A stretch of DNA of 64,000 bases from Arthrobacter sp. zg-Y769. Lineage in GTDB: Bacteria > Actinomycetota > Actinomycetes > Actinomycetales > Micrococcaceae. Where the stretch lies: contig NZ_JAJJOE010000001.1 of NCBI RefSeq assembly GCF_020907405.1, forward strand, positions 1-64,000, read 5' to 3'. This document shows, piece after piece, positions 19,713-27,071 of this stretch. The first letter of the stretch is position 1; the number at the start of each line of letters is the position of its first letter. The position numbers were made by a program, and so were the translations under genes. The notes under the pieces were generated by a model. That model saw nothing but the letters and a program-made list of their open reading frames with translations. It did no database searches and had not been told where the DNA came from.

Positions 19713-20678
19713 TTATGCCCAGGGGCCGGGGCGGACCAGGTTCAGCGGTTCTTTTCCTTCAGCCAGCCGCAGCACCTGACGGCGGAGCAGGGCCTTGATC
19801 CGGGGTTCGAACGCGGCGGTGTTGCCGCCCCAGTGCGGGGTAATGATTGCGCCGGGTGCCTGCCGCAGAGGATGATCGGCGGGCATCGGTTCCGGGTCGA
19901 AGACGTCGACAGCGGCGCGCAGCCGGCCGGACACCACTTCCTTGGTCAGGGCCTCGCTGTCCACCACCGCGCCGCGTGCAACATTGACCACCAGCGCTCC
20001 ATCCGGCAGGGCGGCGAGTATGCGGGCATCGATCAAATGGCGGGTCTGTGCGTCCAGCGGCGTGATAACCACCAGGATCTCGGCCCGGGCCGCCAGTTCG
20101 GCCAGTTCGTGCGTTCCGTGCACGGCACCATCGTCGTCCGTCCGGGCAGAACTGCCCACCCGGGTGAGCTCGACGTCGAACGGGCGCAGCCGTGCGGCAA
20201 TCTCGCGGCCGATTCCCCCCACACCCACGAGGAGCACGCGGCGGTCTGCCAGCCCCGGATACCGGATCGATTCCCACCGGCCCTCGTGCTGGGCGCTCAA
20301 GGCATCGTCGAGGCCCCGCTGCGCCGCAAGGATCAGGGTGAGGGCCATTTCAGCGGTGGCGGCAGCATGGACCCCGGCGGCGCTGGCAATAGCTGTCTGC
20401 TCCCCCACCAGTTCGGGCAGTCCGTCATAGCCGGTGGACTGCGCCTGCAGGAGCAAAAGGCTCGGCACCCGGTCCAGCGCGTCGCCGTAGTCGGCTCCGT
20501 TGGCGTAGGGAAGCACCACCGCATCGATCTCTGCGTACGCAACACCTTCGGGCTCGCCAACCAGGTCCCAGAGGGCCGCATGCATTCCTTCGGGCAGCGG
20601 CTGCAGGGCTTCAAGGAGCTCGGGGGTGGGCACGGTGAGGGTGCGTACCGGAACCTTCGGGAATTCAATGTCGGCCAT
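19713..20678 (-). CDS. D-isomer specific 2-hydroxyacid dehydrogenase
   Basis: 321 residues, NAD(P)-dependent oxidoreductase of the phosphoglycerate dehydrogenase superfamily. Rossmann motif VGVGGIGREIAARLRPFDVE, substrate/catalytic arginine and glutamate region in VNVARGAVVDSEAL, and the catalytic His in ITPHWGGNTAAFE. Substrate unknown; closest in style to glyoxylate/hydroxypyruvate reductases. The start at MADIEFPKVPVRT is chosen because TACGCT lies 7 nt upstream (leaderless) and the upstream extension is out of character. Converges with the preceding gene, 15 nt apart. Confidence 0.88.
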   Translation of the reverse strand: MADIEFPKVPVRTLTVPTPELLEALQPLPEGMHAALWDLVGEPEGVAYAEIDAVVLPYANGADYGDALDRVPSLLLLQAQSTGYDGLPELVGEQTAIASAAGVHAAATAEMALTLILAAQRGLDDALSAQHEGRWESIRYPGLADRRVLLVGVGGIGREIAARLRPFDVELTRVGSSARTDDDGAVHGTHELAELAARAEILVVITPLDAQTRHLIDARILAALPDGALVVNVARGAVVDSEALTKEVVSGRLRAAVDVFDPEPMPADHPLRQAPGAIITPHWGGNTAAFEPRIKALLRRQVLRLAEGKEPLNLVRPGPWA

Positions 20679-20802
20679 GCCAGCCAGCGTAACGGGTGTC
20701 ACTGCGCGAGCGGGACAGTGCCCGGGGTCCGCAGCTATGGACAGCGGCAGGTGCCCGCCGTAACGTGAAAAACGTGCCTTCCGCCGACCGAAGGATGCCG
20801 CC

Positions 20803-21126
20803 GTGACCCGCAAATCCGTTCTTCTCACAGCCCTCGGGGTTGGGTCCGTGGCCACGGTCTGGGCAGTCCGGATGATGGAGCGGATGCTGGCCCACGGTGC
20901 CGTACGGACGGCGGCGGGGATCGACACTGCCGGTGTGCCGGATCCGGACCTCCCGGTTACTCCGGTTCCCCGCGATGCCGTCACGACCGTGACCACCGGG
21001 GACCCGGCGTCGAACCTGCCCGCCCGGACCTGGGTGGTGGACAGCAGCGGCGACTGGGACGGGAGTCCGGGTGAATTAGTGATCCTCCCTCGCCCCGGCG
21101 CTGCCCCGGAACGGAACGCGACGTGA
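20803..21126 (+). CDS. Small protein with N-terminal membrane anchor, unknown
   Basis: 107 residues with GTG start, not recognised. Residues ~5-22 (KSVLLTALGVGSVATVWAV) form a hydrophobic segment after basic residues, which fits a signal anchor with the Pro/Thr-rich remainder outside. No catalytic motif is visible. A hairpin follows. Coding is supported mainly by codon use and the terminator, so confidence is moderate. Confidence 0.5.
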   Translation: MTRKSVLLTALGVGSVATVWAVRMMERMLAHGAVRTAAGIDTAGVPDPDLPVTPVPRDAVTTVTTGDPASNLPARTWVVDSSGDWDGSPGELVILPRPGAAPERNAT

Positions 21127-21142
21127 GACCGGACACAAAACC

Positions 21143-21166
21143 CCGCCGGATTTCATTCTCCGGCGG
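21143..21166 (+). terminator. Hairpin after the small membrane-anchored protein
   Basis: CCGCCGGA and TCCGGCGG pair over 8 bp with an 8-nt loop, in the gap before the first tRNA-Lys promoter. No clear T-run. Confidence 0.5.
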
Positions 21167-21172
21167 AACTGC

Positions 21173-21194
21173 TGGTAGTGTTTCATGTCGTTGC
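21173..21194 (+). promoter_or_regulatory. tRNA-Lys promoter element, copy 1
   Basis: TGGTAGTGTTTCATGTCGTT and the next two bases match, with one change, the element at 21431-21452 upstream of the second tRNA-Lys. TAGTGT can serve as -10; both lie 48-49 nt before the tRNA. No consensus -35 is visible. Confidence 0.5.
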
Positions 21195-21242
21195 TGATGC
21201 CAACTGCGGAAGAAATGCCGCCGGTTTCATCACCTCGAATAC

Positions 21243-21318
21243 GCACCTCTAGCTCAATTGGCAGAGCAATTGACTCTTAATCAATGGGTTCCGGGTTCAA
21301 GTCCCGGGGGGTGCACCA
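21243..21318 (+). tRNA. tRNA-Lys (anticodon CUU), copy 1
   Basis: 76 nt including encoded CCA. The acceptor stem GCACCTC pairs with GGGGTGC (one G-U), D-arm AGCTCAATTGGCAGAGC, anticodon loop CTCTTAA giving CUU, T-arm CCGGGTTCAAGTCCCGG, discriminator A. Reads AAG codons. Confidence 0.96.
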
Positions 21319-21321
21319 CTG

Positions 21322-21368
21322 AAAACCCCGTTCGATCAGGCTCTTCGCCTGGCCGGGCGGGGTTTTTT
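21322..21368 (+). terminator. Terminator of tRNA-Lys copy 1
   Basis: AAAACCCC and GGGGTTTT close a hairpin containing CAGGC/GCCTG and end in six T. Confidence 0.88.
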
Positions 21369-21430
21369 GCTGCCCGTAGCCGGGATGCTGATCCGTACTG
21401 CCGGAGGATTTCGTGCACCCCGCGCCCACG

Positions 21431-21452
21431 TGGTAATGTTTCATGTCGTTGC
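21431..21452 (+). promoter_or_regulatory. tRNA-Lys promoter element, copy 2
   Basis: Near-identical to the element at 21173-21194, here with TAATGT as possible -10, 49 nt before the second tRNA-Lys. Confidence 0.5.
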
Positions 21453-21501
21453 GGAGAACAAACCGCGCCTCACGGCGTAGGTCTTCCTTCCAGCAAAGTG
21501 C

Positions 21502-21577
21502 GCACCTCTAGCTCAATTGGCAGAGCAATTGACTCTTAATCAATGGGTTCCGGGTTCAAGTCCCGGGGGGTGCACCA
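21502..21577 (+). tRNA. tRNA-Lys (anticodon CUU), copy 2
   Basis: Identical over its full 76 nt to the copy at 21243-21318, including CCA. It has its own promoter element and terminator, so it is a duplicated transcription unit and not a processed dicistron. Confidence 0.96.
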
Positions 21578-21580
21578 CTG

Positions 21581-21627
21581 AAAACCCCGTTCGACCAGGC
21601 CTTGCGCCGGGTTGGACGGGGTTTTTC
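21581..21627 (+). terminator. Terminator of tRNA-Lys copy 2
   Basis: AAAACCCC and GGGGTTTT close a hairpin like that of copy 1, but the inner stem differs. The GNAT gene converges from the other side. Confidence 0.85.
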
Positions 21628-21652
21628 TTTTGCCGGCGTCCGGCTCCTGGAG

Positions 21653-22447
21653 CTACGCTTCCGCACGCCAGAGATACGGCGTTGTGGTAGAGACCTTTCG
21701 GAAGCCGGAGCGCTCCAGGATGGGGCGGGAGAATTCCGTCGAGTCACTGTGGATCAGCGTCCTGCCCCCGGCCAGCGCTGAACGTGCGCGGGCTGCGGTG
21801 ACGGCGCGGTAGATGCCCCGGCCGCGCCATGACGGAAGGGTCGCTCCGCCCCAGATGCCGGCGAACTCCGTGCCCGGGACCGGCTCGAGGCGGCCGGTGC
21901 TGATGATCGTTCCACCGCTTTCGGCCACCCAGAGTTCCATGCCGTCGCCGCGGGACAGCCGGTGTAGAAGGGAATCCGCCGTCGCCGGGGACACCGGGTC
22001 GCCGAACACCTCATCCGCCATTGCACTCATGGCGCGGACATCCTCTTCCTCCGTCACCCGGCGAAGGGTGACCCCGTCCGGCAGCGGGACATCAACCGCG
22101 AGGTCTGCAGCACGCCCGATCATGATGGATTCGGGTTCCTCCGGTTCGAATCCGTTACGCAGCAGGGCTTCGCGGAGACCCGGCGCCCGGTCATGGCCGC
22201 GGGTCTTCCACTCCACCTGCCTGGTCTCCGGGCTGCTCCTGTAGTGGGCCAGGGCGGCAGCCACCCAGCCCTCGATTGTTGCGGCGTCCGCCCCGTCCAG
22301 GTCCGCGTAGGTGATGAAGCCCCTGCCGCCCTCGAACGTCGCCAGGCGCAGCGGTCCCAGCCGTTCGACGGATGCCGCGCCCGGAGTTTCCGCGTCGGTG
22401 CGCAGCTGTCGGTCGTAGGCGGCAAGGAGTTCCGTCGATGTGGTCAT
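21653..22447 (-). CDS. GNAT-family N-acetyltransferase
   Basis: 264 residues. The C-terminal half is a GNAT domain: acetyl-CoA pyrophosphate loop in GGATLPSWRGRGIYRAVTAA (Q/RxxGxG/A-like), then SDSTEFSRPILERSGFRKVST, typical of strand 5 to the C-terminus. The N-terminal ~110 residues (LLAAYDRQLRTDAE, GFITYADLDGADA) form a partner domain seen in two-domain actinobacterial GNATs. Acceptor unknown. TAGGGT lies 8 nt before the ATG. Confidence 0.85.
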   Translation of the reverse strand: MTTSTELLAAYDRQLRTDAETPGAASVERLGPLRLATFEGGRGFITYADLDGADAATIEGWVAAALAHYRSSPETRQVEWKTRGHDRAPGLREALLRNGFEPEEPESIMIGRAADLAVDVPLPDGVTLRRVTEEEDVRAMSAMADEVFGDPVSPATADSLLHRLSRGDGMELWVAESGGTIISTGRLEPVPGTEFAGIWGGATLPSWRGRGIYRAVTAARARSALAGGRTLIHSDSTEFSRPILERSGFRKVSTTTPYLWRAEA

Positions 22448-22482
22448 GGGTCCACACCCTACCGCCGGTGACGGGCCTGCCC

Positions 22483-23655
22483 TTAGTTCCCCTTGACGTT
22501 CACGATCTGCCGGAGCACGTGCTTCACGGTCACCAGGTCCTTCGCGTCCGCCATCACGGCGTCGATGTCCTTATAGGCTGCCGGGATCTCGTCAATAAAG
22601 GCCGGGGTATCCCGGAACTCGATCCCCTTCATGGCCCTCCGCAGCTGCTCCTGGCTGAATGTCTTTCGCGCCTTCGTCCTGGAATACTCGCGGCCGGCTC
22701 CGTGCGGTGCGGAATTCATCGACGGCGCGTAGCCCTTGCCTTCCACCACGTACGACGCCGTGCCCATGGACCCGGGGATCAGCCCCGGGCGTCCCGGCGA
22801 GGCATCAATGGCGCCCTTGCGGGAGAGCCAGACGTCCCTGCCGTAGTGGTGCTCCACCTCGGTGTAGTTGTGGTGGCAGTTGATCCGTTCCCGTTCCTGC
22901 ACAGCCTCCCCCGTCCACGCACTGAAACAGGCAACCACCCGGTCCATCATCTCCTCGCGGTTGAGCAGGGCGAATTTCTGGGCCCACATCAATTCCGCAA
23001 TGTACCGGTCGAACTCCTCGGTCCCCTCTTCCAAATAAGCCAGGTCCCGGTCCGGCAGCTCGACGGAGCGCTTGCCGCAGTAATTCTGTGCGGCCCAGAT
23101 GTGCTGCTGCGCAATCTTGTTGCCGACGCCGCGCGAGCCCGAATGCAGGAACAGCCAGACAGCATCCTCCTCGTCCAGGGAGACTTCGATGAAGTGGTTT
23201 CCCGAGCCGAGCGTGCCCAGCTGAAGCCGCCAGCCCTTGAGGTAGGACGCCGGGTCAAAGCCGGCGGCAGCGGCGTCGTCGGCCAGTTCTTCGACCCGCC
23301 GACGCGCGGAGTCCGTGAGGCTGCGGTTGTTGTTGCCGGCCGAAAGCGGAACGGCACGCTCAATAGATTCGCGGAGGACGCGGCGGTTCAACCCGTCGAT
23401 GTCCGGGGCGGAATGCCGGGTGCGGACGGCGATCATCCCGCAGCCGATATCGACGCCGACCGCCGCGGGAATGATGGCCCCCTGGGTGGGAATCACGGAT
23501 CCGACAGCGGCCCCTTTACCCAGGTGTGCGTCCGGCATGGAAGCCAGGTGCGGATAGATGAACGGCATCCGGGACGTCCTGGTGTTCTGCTCCAGGGTTA
23601 CGTCGTCAATCACGCTGGCGAAGTTGATGTACTTGTCGTTGACCTTCTGCTCCAC
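22483..23655 (-). CDS. rtcB: RtcB-type RNA-splicing ligase
   Basis: 390 residues; GTP- and Mn-dependent ligase joining 3'-phosphate or 2',3'-cyclic-phosphate RNA ends to 5'-OH ends, used in RNA repair. Metal ligands: Asp/Cys in GVDIGCGMIAVRT, His in LGSGNHFIEV and HSGSRGVGNKIA, and NCHHNYTEVEHH. GSMGTASYVVEGKG binds guanylate and the catalytic His is in SAPHGAGREYSRTKA. The GTG start giving VEQKVNDKYINFASV is chosen: GAAAGGG lies just upstream and it matches homologues, while an upstream ATG would fall in the preceding terminator. No RNA-cyclase (rtcA), rtcR or archease gene is adjacent. Confidence 0.94.
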   Translation of the reverse strand: MEQKVNDKYINFASVIDDVTLEQNTRTSRMPFIYPHLASMPDAHLGKGAAVGSVIPTQGAIIPAAVGVDIGCGMIAVRTRHSAPDIDGLNRRVLRESIERAVPLSAGNNNRSLTDSARRRVEELADDAAAAGFDPASYLKGWRLQLGTLGSGNHFIEVSLDEEDAVWLFLHSGSRGVGNKIAQQHIWAAQNYCGKRSVELPDRDLAYLEEGTEEFDRYIAELMWAQKFALLNREEMMDRVVACFSAWTGEAVQERERINCHHNYTEVEHHYGRDVWLSRKGAIDASPGRPGLIPGSMGTASYVVEGKGYAPSMNSAPHGAGREYSRTKARKTFSQEQLRRAMKGIEFRDTPAFIDEIPAAYKDIDAVMADAKDLVTVKHVLRQIVNVKGN

Positions 23656-23705
23656 AGCCGCCCTTTCGTCAGTGCGCTTACCTTCGAGGCTAGCGGGCAT
23701 AACGC

Positions 23706-23738
23706 AAAGGAGGCACATCCGGTGGATGTGCCTCCTTT
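23706..23738 (-). terminator. Terminator after the marR gene
   Basis: AAAGGAGGCACATCC and GGATGTGCCTCCTTT form a perfect 15-bp stem with a 3-nt loop between the marR stop and the rtcB start; it separates the two minus-strand genes. Confidence 0.88.
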
Positions 23739-23761
23739 AGGGTTTGCCTGACGCGCTGCGG

Positions 23762-24277
23762 TCAGCGGCTGTCGGCTGTTGCTTCCGCAGTCTCCGGCAG
23801 AATCACCAGGCCGCTTTCGGCGGGTATCGGCAGGCCGGGTACGTCGACGGCTACCTGCCACCGCGGGCTCCCCAGCTCGCTGATGACCTTTCGCAGCTGG
23901 CTGCGCAGTGCTTCGGACAGCAGGTCACCGCCGTCAAGCAGCGTGCGCTCGATGTTCTGTGCCTCGCGAAGTGCCTCGGTGCCCTGGGCCGTAATGGTCA
24001 CCATGTGGCTGCGCTTGTCGAGGTCATTGCGGACGCGGCTCACGTGGCCGTGGGTTTCCAGGCGGGCCAGGGTCTTGCCCATGGTCTGGGCCTGGACGCG
24101 CACCAGCTGCGCAAGGCGGGCCTGTGTCATTGGTCCCTGTGCATCAAGAACACCCAACGCTATGACGCCTGCATGGGTCAGCCCAATGCTGACCAGCCGC
24201 TCGTTCCAGGCGTGCTCTACAAGGCGGGCTGCTGTTGACAGCAGGCGACCGGTGGGCCAACGCTCCATATCCGGCAT
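23762..24277 (-). CDS. MarR-family transcriptional regulator
   Basis: 171 residues. Winged helix-turn-helix in THAGVIALGVLDAQGPMTQARLAQLVRVQAQTMGKTLARLE (quoted over residues ~35-75 in parts), then the wing HGHVSRVRNDLDKRSHMVTIT, typical MarR. A C-terminal extension of about 35 residues ends in a Thr/Ala-rich tail. No conserved N-terminal redox cysteine of OhrR type is visible. It is divergent from the bcp peroxiredoxin with 149 nt between, and a near-palindrome lies in that gap, so it probably controls both genes. Confidence 0.9.
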   Translation of the reverse strand: MPDMERWPTGRLLSTAARLVEHAWNERLVSIGLTHAGVIALGVLDAQGPMTQARLAQLVRVQAQTMGKTLARLETHGHVSRVRNDLDKRSHMVTITAQGTEALREAQNIERTLLDGGDLLSEALRSQLRKVISELGSPRWQVAVDVPGLPIPAESGLVILPETAEATADSR

Positions 24278-24311
24278 AAAATAAAACTCTTCCTCTCGGG
24301 GACGGATCCGC

Positions 24312-24338
24312 ACGTAACAGTCAATTTGCTGATTACGT
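24312..24338. promoter_or_regulatory. Candidate MarR operator between marR and bcp
   Basis: ACGTAACAG and CTG-A-TTACGT form 9-bp arms, with one extra A in the right arm, around an 8-nt AT-rich centre containing CAATTTG. It lies in the shared divergent promoter region, where MarR proteins commonly bind. Inferred from symmetry only. Confidence 0.45.
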
Positions 24339-24426
24339 CCCGATCCACAGTCTAGGATAGCCACCGCACGTTGGAATGTCGCCTTTTGACGCGCCAACGG
24401 CGAAATCGACATCAAGGAGAGACCTA

Positions 24427-24894
24427 ATGCCCCGTCTGAGCCCGGACGAGACCGCACCGGAATTCGCGCTTCCCGCCGCCGATGGGACAACCGTGTCGCT
24501 GGCGGACCAGCGCGGCAGCAGCACCATTGTCTACTTTTATCCGGCCGCGGCAACGCCCGGCTGCACCAAGGAGGCCTGCGATTTCAGGGATAACCTGAAC
24601 AGCCTCAAAGGCGCCGGTTACCACGTCCTGGGCATCTCCCCCGACCCGGTGGAGAAGCTGGAAAAGTTCGCAGCAACCGAAAACCTGAACTTTCCGCTGC
24701 TCTCCGACGCGGACCACGCCGTGGCCGAAGCCTACGGTGCCTGGGGTGAGAAGAAGAACTACGGCCGCACCTATGAAGGGCTCATCAGGTCGACAGTGGT
24801 GGTGAACCCCGAGGGCACGGTTGCCCTGGCCCAGTACAACGTCAAAGCCACCGGGCATGTCGCGAAGCTCCGGCGCGATCTGGGGCTCGACTAA
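24427..24894 (+). CDS. bcp: Thiol peroxidase / peroxiredoxin (BCP/PrxQ type)
   Basis: 155 residues; reduces hydroperoxides using a peroxidatic Cys. The active site is in FYPAAATPGCTKEACDFRD, which holds both the peroxidatic Cys and a second Cys five residues later, as in atypical two-Cys PrxQ. RSTVVVNPEGTVALAQYNV is the conserved C-terminal strand pair. AAGGAGAG lies 6-8 nt before the ATG. Divergent from the MarR regulator, which may sense oxidants. Confidence 0.95.
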   Translation: MPRLSPDETAPEFALPAADGTTVSLADQRGSSTIVYFYPAAATPGCTKEACDFRDNLNSLKGAGYHVLGISPDPVEKLEKFAATENLNFPLLSDADHAVAEAYGAWGEKKNYGRTYEGLIRSTVVVNPEGTVALAQYNVKATGHVAKLRRDLGLD

Positions 24895-24954
24895 CCTCGG
24901 GTAGACTAAAACCGGTTTCCCGCACCCGGCATGTAACAGCCGGCGGGGAAATCG

Positions 24955-25036
<82 letters not shown>

Positions 25037-25045
25037 CTGAATATC

Positions 25046-25073
25046 AAAGCCCCGGTCTTCGGACCGGGGCTTT
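25046..25073 (+). terminator. Terminator of tRNA-Leu
   Basis: AAAGCCCCGGTC and GACCGGGGCTTT form a 12-bp stem with a TTCG loop, followed by TT. Ten nt after the tRNA end. Confidence 0.95.
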
Positions 25074-25182
25074 TTCGTGCCCGGATAAACCGTCTCCGGC
25101 TCCGGCGTGACCGAATCGTGACCACGCCGACGGTGACGAATGTCACGTAACAGAAACACTTCCCCATTAGGCTCTGTCCATA

Positions 25183-25207
25183 CGTGTGCGCCCAACGGGC
25201 GCATACG
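25183..25207 (+). promoter_or_regulatory. Inverted repeat in the leader of the peptide-binding protein
   Basis: CGTGTGCGCCC and GGGCGCATACG pair at 10 of 11 positions with a 3-nt loop, about 65 nt before the start of the ABC binding protein. Another short repeat GTGAC-GAAT-GTCAC lies at 25133-25146. Either could be an operator or leader hairpin; no riboswitch class is recognised. Confidence 0.35.
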
Positions 25208-25273
25208 GGCTGGTTTTCCGGCCGCAGGCAACACTCGCTTAGCGTTCATCCGCCCTTGAGGAGTACCCAAAAC

Positions 25274-26968
25274 ATGTTCCCAGCAGACAGTGTCAGGAAA
25301 GGCCGGTCCGCGAAGAAGCGCGCGTCCGCCCTTACCGCCGGCCTTGCCCTGAGCGCGCTTGTGCTTTCGGGCTGTGCCCAAAGCAACCGCGAGGAAGGGG
25401 CCGACGGCGGCTCCAGCGACGTGAACGGCACCTTCGTCTTCGCCGCCTCGTCCGACCCCAAGTCCCTGGACCCCGCCTTCGCTTCCGACGGCGAATCCTT
25501 CCGTGTCAGCCGCCAGATCTTCGAAGGCCTTGTGGGGGTCAAGGCCGGCACCGCAGACCCGGCGCCGCTGCTGGCGAAGTCGTGGGAATCTTCCGACGAC
25601 GGCATGACCTACACCTTCGCCCTTGAAGAGGGCGTCAAGTTCCATGACGGCACGGACTTCAATGCCGAAGCGGTCTGCGCCAACTTTGACCGCTGGTACA
25701 ACTTCACCGGCATCCAGCAGGCCGAAAGCCAGGCCTATTACTACGGCATGCTGTTCAAGGGCTTCTCGGATACCCCCGATACCGCAACCTACAAGTCCTG
25801 CGAGGCATCCTCGGACTCCGAGGCAGTGATCACGCTGAACAAGCCGTTCGCCGGCTTCGTGGCAGCCCTCTCCCTGCCGGCATTCAGCATGCAGAGCCCG
25901 GCCGCCCTGGAGGAGTTCGGCGCCAACGAGTCCTCCGGAACGGCCGAGGCCCCCGAGCTGACCGAATACGCCAAGGGCCACCCCACGGGCACCGGCCCCT
26001 ACAAGTTCGACGGCTGGGACGTGGGTAACCAGCTCACCCTGTCATTGAACGAGGACTACTGGGGCGGCGCCGACGCCCAGGTCACCGATATCATCTTCCG
26101 CGTCATCGATGATCCGCAGGCACGCCGCCAGTCCCTGGAGTCCGGCGACATCGACGGCTACGACCTCGTCGCCCCCGCCGACACGCAGGCACTGGCCGAT
26201 GCCGGATTCAACGTAGTCCAGCGCGATCCCTTCACCATCCTGTACCTCGGCATTAACCAGAAGGTCCCCGAGCTGGCCGATCCCAAGGTCCGCCAGGCCA
26301 TCGCGCACGCCATCGACAAGGAAGCACTGGTCAGCCAGACCTTGCCCGAGGGCACCAAGGTTGCCACCCAGTTCATCCCCGACGTCGTCAACGGCTACAA
26401 CGAAGACGTCACCACGTACGAGTACGACCCCGAGAAGGCCAAGGCGCTGCTGGCGGAAGCCGGCTACCCGGACGGCTTCACCGTGGACTTCAACTACCCC
26501 ACGGGCGTCTCCCGGCCGTACATGCCCACACCCGAGCAGGTCTTCACCAACCTGAGCGCCCAGCTGGCCGAAGTGGGCATCACGGTCAACGACCAGGCGA
26601 ACAAGTGGTCCCCTGACTACCTCGACCGCGTCCAGGCAGGTTCGGACCACGGCCTGCACCTGCTGGGCTGGACGGGCGACTACAACGACACCGACAACTT
26701 CGTGGGCGTGTTCTTCGGCCAGGAAAAGCCGGAGTTCGGCTTCAACAACCCGGAGATCTTCAACGCCTTGGAAGAGGCACGCCAGGTTTCCACCCTCGAG
26801 GAGCAGACACCGCTCTACGAGCAGATCAATGAAGACATTGCCCAGTTTGTGCCGGCGATCCCGCTGGCCCACCCGGCGCCGTCGCTCGCGTTCTCCGAGC
26901 GCGTGGAATCCTACCCGGCCAGCCCGGTGAACGACGAGGTCTTCAGCGAGATCAAGCTCAGCAAGTAA
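25274..26968 (+). CDS. ABC transporter substrate-binding lipoprotein (oligopeptide type), no. 1
   Basis: 564 residues, SBP_bac_5 family (DppA/OppA-like). Basic N-terminus, hydrophobic stretch, then lipobox LSGC, so it is a lipid-anchored extracellular receptor. Family signatures include DPKSLDPAFASDGESFRVSR early, then LEEGVKFHDGTDFNAEAV, and YLGINQKVPELADPKVRQA. It delivers peptides or similar ligands to the permeases downstream. GAGGA precedes the ATG. A strong hairpin after the gene should favour high receptor levels over permease. Confidence 0.94.
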   Translation: MFPADSVRKGRSAKKRASALTAGLALSALVLSGCAQSNREEGADGGSSDVNGTFVFAASSDPKSLDPAFASDGESFRVSRQIFEGLVGVKAGTADPAPLLAKSWESSDDGMTYTFALEEGVKFHDGTDFNAEAVCANFDRWYNFTGIQQAESQAYYYGMLFKGFSDTPDTATYKSCEASSDSEAVITLNKPFAGFVAALSLPAFSMQSPAALEEFGANESSGTAEAPELTEYAKGHPTGTGPYKFDGWDVGNQLTLSLNEDYWGGADAQVTDIIFRVIDDPQARRQSLESGDIDGYDLVAPADTQALADAGFNVVQRDPFTILYLGINQKVPELADPKVRQAIAHAIDKEALVSQTLPEGTKVATQFIPDVVNGYNEDVTTYEYDPEKAKALLAEAGYPDGFTVDFNYPTGVSRPYMPTPEQVFTNLSAQLAEVGITVNDQANKWSPDYLDRVQAGSDHGLHLLGWTGDYNDTDNFVGVFFGQEKPEFGFNNPEIFNALEEARQVSTLEEQTPLYEQINEDIAQFVPAIPLAHPAPSLAFSERVESYPASPVNDEVFSEIKLSK

Positions 26969-26977
26969 CACCCCGCC

Positions 26978-27011
26978 GGAGGCCGGGGACCCTGCGGGGT
27001 CCCCGGCCTCC
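26978..27011 (+). terminator. Intercistronic hairpin between binding protein and permease
   Basis: GGAGGCCGGGGACCC and GGGTCCCCGGCCTCC form a perfect 15-bp stem with a 3-nt loop. There is no T-run, so it is likely a partial terminator or 3'-end stabiliser that lowers permease expression relative to the receptor. Confidence 0.7.
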
Positions 27012-27071
27012 TACGCGCCTCGTCTTTTCCTCTCCAGATCCTCCAGCTCCCGCGGCTGGGAAAGGACACTC

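Noticed and set aside
21243-21577. Tandem tRNA-Lys genes as the attachment site of an integrated element
   Set aside because: No integrase, no direct repeat of the tRNA 3' end bounding foreign genes, and only 183 nt of housekeeping-like sequence between the two tRNAs.
25183-25207. Inverted repeat upstream of the first peptide-binding protein as a riboswitch
   Set aside because: A single short hairpin without any recognisable conserved core; no known riboswitch class fits.
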